Shown here one piece after another: positions 54,883-64,000 of a DNA stretch of 64,000 nt. Positions within the stretch are counted from its first letter, which is position 1. The number at the start of each line of letters is the position of its first letter. Source of the stretch: Agapetus fuscipes. Taxonomy: Eukaryota > Arthropoda > Insecta > Trichoptera > Glossosomatidae. The notes beneath the pieces were generated by a model. The model worked only from the letters and a program-made list of their open reading frames with translations. It was not told the DNA's origin and did no database searches. The position numbers and the translations under genes are program-made. The DNA lies in the NCBI GenBank assembly GCA_951799405.1, contig OX637362.1, forward strand, positions 9,130,703 to 9,194,702, read 5' to 3'.

Positions 54883-56659
54883 TCTTACTTCAACTAATGA
54901 CCGACTTTTGAAATGAGTCGTATAACGCCTGGGTTGAGGTTACATTGACTGTCACTTTTGCGATTATCGCGTGGAAGAGGGATGGATGTATGGAAAGTAT
55001 GCATGTGTGAGGGAGATAGATAGCAAAAATGTAAGCGTTCACAAATGGTTTATACGTAATAGCTTTTGTTCGTACGATTTTCGCAGAAAAGGATAACAAT
55101 CGACAGTGAGGGTTGGCAGCAGTGCTATGACAAGTTGACACACCAACCGCGTCAAAAAACAAAAATGAAGCCATGTCCAAGTGACAGCGCGTTAAATTAA
55201 AATTGTGAAGTTTACTAAAATATCCACAGCGACAATATCTCAAATGATTTTCATCGTTTTCCCCACATTGCGTAATATTTGTAATACATACATATAAAAA
55301 CTTAAAGGTGATATCTTACCCTAGAAAATATAAAGTAAACATGTGTCCTTATACATTATGTATAAAAGTTATCTTTTGTTATGATTTCTACACCTATTTA
55401 TTGTTACACTGATTATATGAAAAAATGTTATTGTTATTCAAAATTTTATCACTGACTAAATTATTATAAGATTACACTTTATTTGATTGAATTACTTACC
55501 AAGTAAGACTGAAATTAGAAAATCGTTTTTGAAATATTTTTAGGTTTAATTCTCATTTGTCAAATGTATTACCTTGATATCGCACGCTTTATAATAAAGA
55601 GCAATAACTCAAAAATTGGGAAAATCGAGATTTTGTAATAAAACGCAAGAACAATGCGAGAAGAATAGGTACGAGTAGAATGCGACAGCCGTTCAATTTG
55701 GACGAATATGACCGAGGTAAAACATCGGTCGCCTTTTTCATCCCACACAAGTTGTACTGGTTGTCTGAACTTCAAACGTGATTTCCCAACATTCTTATTT
55801 TTTTAGTTATTTCTCTTTATGTTAAGCGTGCGATATTATGATAAGTTAAAAATTAAATTACCAATCAAATCTGTAAAAAAACATTGAGGAAAATATTTGT
55901 TCGTATTTATTTATCAAATGGACTGCTACCATATTTTATAGCAAGAACTTTACTCAGGGGCGTTCACTTTATAGTGGCAAAAGTACACAGCAATACCTAC
56001 CTACTTAAAAAATCTATTTCAAAATTGAAAAGAAAGCCATTGTTTGGACTAACATCAATATCAAATTATTTTTAAAGACACAAGTCAAACTGTTTGTTCA
56101 AAAATATATTTGCCTTGATGCTGTACACGCTCCTGACTTAACTATATATTTCATTAAGTAGATAAATAATGATCCTATTATATTTTATGTTTTGTTTGTT
56201 ATTGTTTTCATAGTTTATGTGATAGATTTTGTGAAGAGGTTTTGGATTTTGTCAATTTAGAAATACAAAACTGTGAAATGTTAATCAGATCTCTTATTTT
56301 CCCCAATACAATGCAAAATAAGTTAAAATAAAGAAAATATTAAAAAAAAAAATTTAATCTTGTGTGTTTTCATTGATTCCACAAATGAAAATTGCCAAGA
56401 AAATATTTTCAAAAGTTGAACAGAAGGTACTTATTTATTGTTCCTGAAAAGTCAAACTTAAGTCAAAGTCACTGATATAGACTTGCACAAGCAGGTAAGT
56501 TTTGGTGCGAGGGAAAAAGGGAAACTTTGCATGTCGTGAAGGGAAAATTTGAAAATTTAAGTGGAAACACTGCTAACGAAACGTCGAGAATAATGTAAGT
56601 TCTCTTATAACGGTTCGTCTAATATCCGATAAATAATTTATTGTAAATAAATGCATTTA

Positions 56660-56770
56660 GTTTTCTTTTTGCTTCCTCCGTTTTGCGTCGCCGAGACCTT
56701 TCTTCTTTTTCTTGACGATTTGTTGGTTATTTTGCACCTGTTGTTTGGTGTTTTGCCTCCCCATCTAAGA
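56660..56770 (-). CDS. Possible small basic ORF (35 codons)
   Basis: Complement strand: ATG right after a TTCTTAG acceptor-like site, 35 codons beginning M-G-R-Q-N-T-K-Q-Q and containing K-K-K-K-K-G-L-G-D-A-K-R-R-K, with AATAAA shortly after the stop. It could be a short exon of an unrelated gene or chance in low-complexity DNA. I do not recognise it. Confidence 0.2.
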
Positions 56771-57523
56771 ATATTTTTTTAAGCACTTCTTAACTAAACT
56801 GACATATTATTCAAATTAAATAAACCGTTAAGGATAAAAGAAAAACCGCTTTGTTTTCGATTACGTGAGTGTTTGCGAAACCGGTTGTGTTATAAAAATA
56901 TACATATATACTCACGTAATCGAAAACAAAGTTGTTTTTCTTTTATCCTTAATGATGAACGATTACAAAGTTAATGCCTCTGCAATCAATAAATAAACCG
57001 TGTTGATATTATGACTGATAGCATTTGACTGAAGACGAAGTGAGTGCGTGCCACCCACACGCTTGTACCTAGCTTAAATTGTATGAACATGTTACTGTGT
57101 TCCAGATGACCTTAAATTTTCTGAGCAAGTGTTTAATAGTAATACAAAAAAATTAGGCCCTATGCATTAAAAAACAATCAAGTTGAAAAATAAGGGGCAG
57201 TCTAGTGGGCATGCGTTTGATATAAGTTTTGAATGTTAATATATATTTGCAACTTAGATTATAGATAATATAGTGTGCACTAGATACAAGCAAAAATATT
57301 TCAGAATATAAAATAGCGTTGGTTCATAGAAAAACGATTAAGATCTATAGAAAAATAATTAAGAGCCAAAACGTTGTTCAGGGTTTTACATGTCAAGTAC
57401 CATCATTTAGTTGTTAAAATCTGTTATTGTAAACATTGTTTTAAAAATGAATAATTTATATCGTAGCCATTTCAAAAGAATGGTAAAGTGCAACAACCTG
57501 TACGAGCATCTCTTCCCTTGCAG

Positions 57524-57714
57524 CTCCAGTCTTCTCTCCATCTAACCGTGGTGGGCTGGTGATAGACATCGGCCAGTACCGCTTCACCAAGCACTCCTCC
57601 TACAAGAACGGCCTCACACGCTGGCAGTGCAACAGGGCGCACCAGTGCTGCAAGGCCAAGCTCTACACCATGGGCAGAAACATCACCGCCAGATACGACT
57701 GTCACAACCATTAG
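57524..57714 (+). CDS. Alternative terminal exon, FLYWCH finger (C2HH type), tandem copy A
   Basis: 62 residues after CAG (57521-57523), leading CT, phase 1. P-V-F-S-P-S-N-R-G-G-L-V-I-D-I-G-Q-Y-R-F in sequence, T-R-W-Q-C-N, C-C-K-A-K-L-Y-T-M-G, C-H-N-H-stop. The protein ends on the last zinc ligand. Nearly identical to the exon at 58161; differences cluster in the loop between the cysteines (R-A-H-Q-C against K-S-Y-N-G) and N-R against K-R. AATAAA at 57772-57777. Confidence 0.87.
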
Positions 57715-58160
57715 AAGGCAATAGAAAAGGCTCATCTACGTCGCGCTTACAATGCTGCATGTTTACATACAAATAAACCAAACCTCACATAACATACGTA
57801 GCTGGAGTGAAAAGACGATGCACAGGCTAGGGTGGAAAAGAATCCTATGTTCAGAAAAAGGCCCACCCAGGACTGATGAGCTCACTATGATGATGGGTGA
57901 TTTTTTTTCCTATGGCGCCATTTAATGGTCCAGGACCATATCAAGGGCGCCTTGGCTTCTGAAAAAAACTGTGTATTCAGTTCCTTTCTGAAGGTAGTTG
58001 TAGGTTGGTTCTCGCAAACACGGACGGGCAAATCGTTCCAGGCAACCGGCTCGGCTCGGCGAGATGCGACTCCGAATCTCCACCTAATTGTAGACTGTTG
58101 GTTGACTTACGTCCTATCTAAATTTTGAACAATCTCTACGACTGCCTGTTCTTCTTGCAG

Positions 58161-58351
58161 CTCCCGTGTTCTCCCCCTCGAAGCGCGGGGGCCTGGTGAT
58201 AGACATCGGCCAGTACCGCTTCATCAAGCACTCGTCCTACAAGAACGGCCTCATCCGCTGGCAGTGCAACAAGTCGTACAACGGCTGCAAGGCCAAGCTC
58301 TACACCATGGGCAGAAACATCACCACTAGATTCGACTGTCACAACCATTAG
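58161..58351 (+). CDS. Alternative terminal exon, FLYWCH finger (C2HH type), tandem copy B
   Basis: 62 residues after CAG (58158-58160), leading CT, phase 1. P-V-F-S-P-S-K-R-G-G-L-V-I-D-I-G-Q-Y-R-F, I-R-W-Q-C-N-K-S-Y-N-G-C-K-A-K, C-H-N-H-stop. The T-T-R-F-D before C-H-N-H replaces T-A-R-Y-D of copy A. The acceptor region (CTTCTTGCAG) is conserved between the copies. AATAAA at 58388-58393, 37 bp after the stop. The 446 bp between the copies hold a SINE fragment (57905-58090). Confidence 0.87.
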
Positions 58352-58489
58352 GAAATCCAAATCTGACACTTAGGGTAATACGAGTATAATAAAGGATTGT
58401 TCAAACTTTGTATTATAGAAGTTCTCACGTAAAGGATATGTAAATAATTATTTATGCCACTGCTGCCAGTTTATGCCATAAGGCGTAGT

Positions 58490-58860
58490 CTGTAACCGTG
58501 ACTCTGTTGCCATTCCGTTAGGAGTTGCCAGAGCCTCTGCAGAGATGCCTCCATTTCTTCCTATCCTTACATTCCTCTTTCAATTCATTCGTATCTATCA
58601 CCTTTTTCATGCATTTTCTTCTTTTACGCTCTTTTTGTATATCCCATTCTTTCACAATCTCCTCAATCTGATCACTCCATACTTTTCTCGGTAATCCCTT
58701 ACCTCTTTTTCCTTTCACATTTCCTCTGTAAATATACTTTGTCAGTCTATCATCGTTCATTCTTTCCACATGCCCAAACCATCTCATCACATTCTTTTGT
58801 ACCTTAACTTTCACATCCTCTTTCAACTTACTTTCTTTCTTTACCCATTCATTTTGCTAT
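58490..58860 (-). mobile_element. RTE-like LINE 3' end
   Basis: Open frame 58826-58518 on the complement: R-W-F-G-H-V-E-R-M, K-R-G-K-G-L-P-R-K-V-W, D-R-K-K-W-R-H-L-C-R-G-S-G. Same subfamily as 18.2-18.9 kb. 102 codons intact. Confidence 0.75.
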
Positions 58861-59389
58861 TCACAGCCGAATAGCAAAATAGAGAACGCGTGTGTTACAA
58901 TGACTAATTAGGACATTTCTGCGACCATGAACTAATAAACGAAACTTTAAAACATATTTATTTAAGGTCTGTGCGCTCTTTTCAATTTTAAGTTCATGGC
59001 TTAGCATCTTGCTCAAAATACAACAGAATTTAATTTTTTGTCTTTATCATACATTGTTTTTTTTATAGACAAATGATATGAAACTATTTAAAAAGTTTTC
59101 ATTGAAGTACAGTTGACTCTTTTTTAATGATTTGACGAATCGACCTGTAGGAATGAATAGCTTTGTATAATTGTTTGATTAAATTACCAAATGCGAGTAG
59201 AAAAACTTTTTTGTATTTTGATTTTTTTATGTAATTATGTTTTAAGAAGTACTTAATCTTTTTTGAAGTGATCTGTATTTTCGAAATATGTCTAATGTTC
59301 TCCAATCTGTACGCTTAGTAGGTAAAATTTACACATATGTAACTCAATTTCTGAAAAGTTTTAGCGGAAACATTGTAGAACTCCATTTT

Positions 59390-59702
59390 AATTATTAAAA
59401 AATGATAACAAACTTTGTTTAGTTCTACTTTATTTATTTTTATTTAGTTACAAACAAAAATAACGAGTTGTGACCGGTTTCGGCCTCTTGGCCATTCTTT
59501 ATAATTTTTCATATTTCTCCTAATTTTACTGTGTGTATAATATTCATTTTGCTTTATATAGTCTCCCATTATTTTAAGATTTCAGTTTCTCTGAGGATGG
59601 CCAAGAGGCCGAAACCGGTCACAACTCGTTATTTTTGTTTGTAACTAAATAAAAATAAATAAAGTAGAACTAAACAAAGTTTGTTATCATTTTTTAATAA
59701 TT
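59390..59702. repeat. Large fold-back element
   Basis: Arms of about 120 bp (AATTATTAAAAAATGATAAC... and complement) around a 75-bp AT-rich spacer. The right arm contains a hammerhead-like core. Confidence 0.85.
59584..59626 (+). ncRNA. Candidate hammerhead ribozyme
   Basis: AGTTTCT, CTGAGGA (59591-59597), stem II GGCC/GGCC with loop AAGA, GAA, palindrome ACCGGT, cleavage base C (59620), ACAACT. Helix I: T-A, small internal loop, then AGTT/AACT. Confidence 0.5.
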
Positions 59703-62700
59703 AACTCAATTTCAATTTCCAACTTGTACTCGATTAATGGCGCTATTCATGTTTCCATACATTTGGCGTGCAGAGTACCTACTCAATGTCAAGGAAAGTG
59801 AAATTGCATGTAAAAGTAATACTCTGGTTATATTTTTTCCATAGTTAGTATTTTTTGTATTAAATTAATCATTAGTATTAATTTACTTAATTAATTTAAG
59901 AAAGTACTTATGAAAGTAAAACTTATTTCTAAGCAATAATTATAATTAAAGGTAATTGTGTCCCTTAGAAAGGCGTATAGAATCTAAGGCGGCGATCTAG
60001 GTTTTTTTCGATAATAAGATAAATTTATAATTCCACAGAAAGCCTAAAATTTACATTTTCGGAAAGTGGTCCTAGATTAGTAAAAAAACTAATTGTACAA
60101 ATTGAATATTTGAGAGACCGTTGTAGGAAAACTTACATTATTCTCGACATTTCGGGCGGCACCCTATGCGCACGATGATTGCACGACGAGTTCATCCTTA
60201 AACTTCGTGCAGAAAGGTTGCCTCCTGAAGACGTTGGCTACAATTTCAAAAAAACATCAGAAAAATGTAAGACTTAAATTTTTGTAAATTATCTTACAAA
60301 TGTTCGTCAAACATCTAAAAAGAATAATTATTTTGTAAGATAATTTTTATTTGTAAACTCTGGGTTGCCGTTTTTGATTCAATGCGACTCAAAGAAGAGT
60401 TCTTACTCAGTAAGGTATTAAGTGAGTATCCAAATTTGGTTGTATGAAAATGAGATAGTGCCTCTACAACTGTCGAACCAAATTTTGAATACTCACTAAC
60501 TACCCAACAAAGTAACAGCACATGCTGGACATAGCTCATTACCCCGACTATAATATATTGCGTAAATATATTAAAACTAAAGCACTCAGTACAGGCGCTG
60601 TAGTATTTTCTATACATTTTTCTGCTCACGCGAAGGTCGAGTATTTACGCAATGTTTTATATTCGTAAGCTTGTCACAAAACTTGAAGTTCCTAATAGAT
60701 AAAATAAAATAAAAATACTTTAATTAGGTATTCCAAGTAAAAACTTAATTGAGTTTAAACTGTAGCCTTTAGCAAGCGTTTAAATTCCTAAAAAATTGTT
60801 GTCAAAATCTATGGTTGAGTTAAAACGTCTTATTTATACTTGAGATACTGATATAAGTATTTATTTGTTTACATTTTAACTGTGAATATTGTGTGTAGTC
60901 ATTTTTATTGTGAATTCTTAGAAATTGTTTAAGTAAGCTAGATTTTGTAAACTATTTAGGACATCGATCAATGTTAAAGAAATAAAACATGGACCATCAG
61001 AGCCGTTTAGCGTGATGCTCCGATATCAATGAGGTTTTGTTGCGAGTCTGGTCTGCGGATGATTGCAAATGATGTACGAGTACCAAAAGTGGCGTCGTTC
61101 TTGTAAATACCAATTTCTACAAAATATACAAAATATTATGTAAGTAATATAACATTATTAATTATTAAGCTCATCCATTATTACAGCAAGAGGGGGAGGA
61201 GGGGTCATTAGATAATGACTATAGGATGATTGTAAGGGGGGGGGGGGGGTCTAAAATCGGCCAAAATCGATGACGTAGTTTATGGACGGCCCCTTAGCAG
61301 TTTGTTACGACAGAATGTTCAACAAGTACACTTGAGGGCCTTAGAATAAAAAAAACAAGCGTCTCATATATTGTCTATAGGACACTAGTCCATACGACAC
61401 TTGTCTATAGGACACAGTGTCCCATAGCTAGTCTTGAGGACACTTGCCTTTTTGGTTCTAATGCTCTCACTTAATGCCATATTCATTGTTAAGTTTAACG
61501 CATTCCTGTTATCTTATGTTAATTTTCTTCACCGTAGTTCCTTGACTAATGGGTTGGTATGAGACTGACATCCAATGCTGTAAAAACTAGGTTCACTTTG
61601 CCAATGCCTTCAGGGGAAGGTGGTAGGAGCTTCAAAGTGTATGTTCATGTGGGGTTTAGTTTATTGTGTTTGTAAGCGCGAACTTACATGTGCCTGCTTG
61701 TGGGCATGCATTAAATATGAGCCTTGAATGTAAACATATCTTTGTAACTTAAATTATAGATTATTATTTTACACCTGTTTTGTTCCGAGGCATATTTCTT
61801 ACTATAGGAAACCACTCAAACACGCCGTCTATTTCTTTTATATTGGTCGATGGCTTAGGGCCAATTTTTAAAGAGCCGTATAAAAAAGTTAGGGCAGTAA
61901 CACATAGCACCTATCTAAGCAACATATTTTGACGGAAAATATTACTTTAGGTTGCCCAAAAACTCATTTTTAATCTATAAAACTTTGAATAAAGTGTATT
62001 TTGTGCATTTGTACTTAAAGACTTAATAAATGAGATTAACCTTTTTAATTGTTCACATTTATTATTTCTTGTTGCATTGTTGGAGTTGCTGCAAAGAGGT
62101 ATGTATGTTGCCCACAACTGTATTTCTTGTATAATTGCACTCGAAATTTATTTTCTGCACTGCCTGGCGCACGAGTTGTGTACAGGTCCATCGCCCTTCG
62201 ATTTTTATCAGAAAGACCGTCAGTCATAATTTGATCGAATAATGTTCGATTTATTATATTTCGCAGGTGTAGCGTAGACTAAGATTGTATTATCTGAGTC
62301 TTGGTTAGGGATTAAGTAGCGCCTGTCTTCTCAGTGACATGTGTATTCATTTATGCTTACATTACATTGTCAAATTCATCTCATCCCTTTTTCTTCTGCG
62401 ATGGTCCTACAGCACAACTGAAACTTTGCCCCCCTTCAACTTTCGTCTCCAATTTATCCGGTTCGTCACCTCGCTGCCTTAGTTCTTGTTTATCGTATAC
62501 GCCATTGAGAAAATTTTACATGAGCAATGTTTGCATGTGTACTGGACCGATGTGTCTTATGAAAACAAGAAATTTATTTTAAAAATATTTAAAAGAACTC
62601 TCACGTTATCCAGTTTTACCGTTTTTTTTTTAGCTCAGATTATGTAGAATTTGATTCATAAGACAACTGCATGAAAAAGGCATATTTGACAAGATTGGCG

Positions 62701-63143
62701 TATACGATAAACAAGAACTGGGGGAGCGACCTGTTCATTCCTTACTTCATCCTTCTATCTAAGTCTCGATCTTTTCACTCTTTCTCTTCCTCCCGGGTGG
62801 CATTTCATCATAATTTAAGAAGCCGAGCATCTTATGCCTACCATCGGCCATCTATGCATTACACATTCAAACTGGTCGATGTTCTGGCCTCGCGGGACAA
62901 GTTGCTTGTTCGACTAGCTTATTTGGAACAGAATAACGTTGGTTCGAATCACGTCTGACCCATTTAACCTTAACAACAGATGCCATTGCATGCACACAAA
63001 CTTCTGCTTTCACATGAAGACAACTGGCCAGGCAAAATATGTTGTTGAATTGCATTCCTCTTCACAAATCTATTTATAAAAAAAGTTTTTGCAATTTATA
63101 TATTATTGCCAAATTGCTAATTTGGAATTGCCCAACATTTCAG

Positions 63144-63472
63144 CATGGTTCTATATCGGCACATCTTTTAACACCTGCCAACTGGTATGGAGCAACAACA
63201 TCTTCCAGGAAATGGCCTACAACCCCAGCAGAAGCCGCGTCTCCTGGAGGTGCTCCAACTTCAGGAAGAAGAGGACCAGCTGCCCCGTGAGGATCTTCAT
63301 CGTGGACGGCTTAGTGACGCAGATATATGGGGCTCACAACCATCCAGACAATTACAAACCCAGCCGATACGACCAAAACAAGATCCACGTGGATCCCAAT
63401 GGAAAATACAGGATATATGATGTGGCCAACTTCTTTGAGAGTTCAGATTTGTTTCATGCTAAAGCATATTAA
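63144..63472 (+). CDS. Alternative terminal exon, FLYWCH finger with C-terminal extension (C2HH type)
   Basis: 108 residues after CAG (63141-63143), leading CA, phase 1. F-N-T-C-Q-L-V-W-S-N-N-I-F-Q-E replaces the usual F-T-Y entry, then V-S-W-R-C-S-N-F, S-C-P-V-R-I-F-I-V-D, A-H-N-H-P, and about 41 further residues rich in Tyr, Asn and Asp (Y-R-I-Y-D-V-A-N-F-F). The C-P-V-R variant of C-x-A-R is unique in the window. The simple ATG ORF starts upstream in the intron and should be trimmed to the acceptor. Confidence 0.82.
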
Positions 63473-63509
63473 TTTATTGACTGATTAGTTGTCGCTATTC
63501 ATCTGAGAG

Positions 63510-63625
63510 TGGTCATGGCCTCTGCAGAGTTCACTCCATTTCATCACCTTTTTCATAGATTTCCTTCAATCAGTCCCATTATTTTACAATTTCACCAATC
63601 TCCACAAGCCCTTAAATTTATCGGT
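63510..63625 (-). mobile_element. RTE-like LINE scrap
   Basis: Complement resembles the E-I-V-K-E-W...M-K-K-V end of the RTE ORF, decayed. 63626-63950 is AT-rich with no gene. Confidence 0.45.
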
Positions 63626-63954
63626 CTTTCATTTCCCATTTCCTCTATATTTATTTACAACCAGCGTTCTATCATCATTTTTGTGCAATATTAGATGTGT
63701 CCTTACTAGATTCTTTAAAATGAAATGCCTACGTAGGTATACTCGTATTATGTTGTTGTTTTTTTTTAAATAATTTTATGTTTGTTTTTGTTGTTGATTT
63801 CAAGTTATTTTCACAACATTTCTTTAATCTATTTTTAAGTTTATTTATAGTGATGTGACGAAAAAACATTTGAGAAGAAAAGACGAGTAGCATTGTAAAT
63901 GTAAAATCAAATACCTTTAAATTATTTTTTTGTTCTACCCTGCTCTATTCGCAG

Positions 63955-64000
63955 TTATTATCTGCTGAAGTTTCGCTCCCACGAGCAGGTAATATTTTCA
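63955..64000 (+). CDS. Possible start of a further exon cut by the window edge
   Basis: A TCTATTCGCAG acceptor (63951-63954) is followed by open sequence. Only the AG at 63969-63970 would give phase 1, reading S-L-P-R-A-G-N-I-F, which resembles the S-R-x-G-x-x-M entry of FLYWCH exons. Too short to confirm. Confidence 0.2.

Larger units (their letters stand above)
53799..57523. other. Gene-free spacer with repeats
   Basis: Contains a LINE/SINE tail (-) at 54085-54170, the second copy of the 7.1-kb fold-back at 54650-54882, a hairpin at 56828-56952 (TTAAGGATAAAAG...), and an RTE-tail end at 57205-57275. Otherwise AT-rich. See the small minus-strand ORF at 56660-56770. Confidence 0.5.
58861..63143. 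other. Long spacer with repeats, no gene
   Basis: 4.3 kb without a recognisable exon. It holds the fold-back at 59390-59702, hairpin remnants at 60120-60660, the partial TIR element at 61040-61293, an RTE tail (+) at 61540-61765, an inverted repeat GGCGTATACGATAAACAAG (62480-62503/62697-62719) and a tRNA-derived SINE ending at about 63085. Confidence 0.5.

Noticed and set aside
55884..56075. 63-codon ORF
   Set aside because: AT-rich, no domain, no splice or poly(A) context.

Overview
This looks like AT-rich insect nuclear DNA, most probably from a moth or butterfly. Coding pieces are short exons with eukaryotic splice acceptors and AATAAA signals, and the space between them is packed with non-LTR retrotransposons, tRNA-derived SINEs, fold-back elements and MITEs. 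There are no bacterial-style operons, rRNA genes or CRISPR arrays.

The backbone is an array, all on the + strand, of 20 alternative 3'-terminal exons that each encode one FLYWCH-type zinc finger. Every exon starts after a pyrimidine/AG acceptor with two bases that complete a split codon (phase 1), encodes about 60-185 residues, and ends in its own stop codon. Many have a poly(A) signal close by. This is the architecture of the 3' half of mod(mdg4) (BTB/POZ, chromatin insulator and meiotic pairing factor), whose shared 5' exons join many alternative, often trans-spliced, C-termini. The BTB exons are not in the window. Exons 1-2 and the exons from 35.8 kb onward have H-x-H as the last ligand pair. 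The twelve exons between 12 and 35 kb have H-x-C, which suggests a local tandem expansion.

The main novelty is four further terminal exons with the same phase-1 start but a different DNA-binding module: a complete homeodomain (8.8 kb), a psq-type HTH joined to a DDE transposase domain with two acidic residues lost (3.0-4.2 kb), a CENP-B/Tigger-type double HTH (5.5-6.0 kb), and a Cys-rich piggyBac-like zinc domain (33.1 kb). If they are used, one promoter and one BTB domain could be attached to five classes of DNA-binding domain, at least three of them from transposons. A decayed transposon at 50.1-53.0 kb carries a related psq/DDE gene whose coding exon also begins at a TAG acceptor in phase 1. 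This suggests how such exons could have arrived ready-made.

Region by region: 0-9 kb, FLYWCH 1-2, psq/DDE, CENP-B and homeodomain exons; 9-24 kb, four FLYWCH exons spaced among LINE debris, plus a broken multi-exon DUF4806-like gene (20.9-23.0 kb) split by a short RTE insertion; 24-36 kb, dense cluster of FLYWCH exons and the piggyBac-like exon; 36-42 kb, hAT MITE, a large hairpin and a near-complete CR1-like LINE with a SINE in its ORF; 43-53 kb, one proline-rich FLYWCH exon, then nested transposons; 53-64 kb, four more FLYWCH exons, two of them a recent tandem pair.

A second structural theme is a set of fold-back repeats with hammerhead-ribozyme-like cores (CTGANGA, stem II, GAA, a short palindrome, then a cleavage-site base). 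Several have a matching helix I, and many share a common downstream tail. All functional statements are inferences from sequence; no search or expression data were available.
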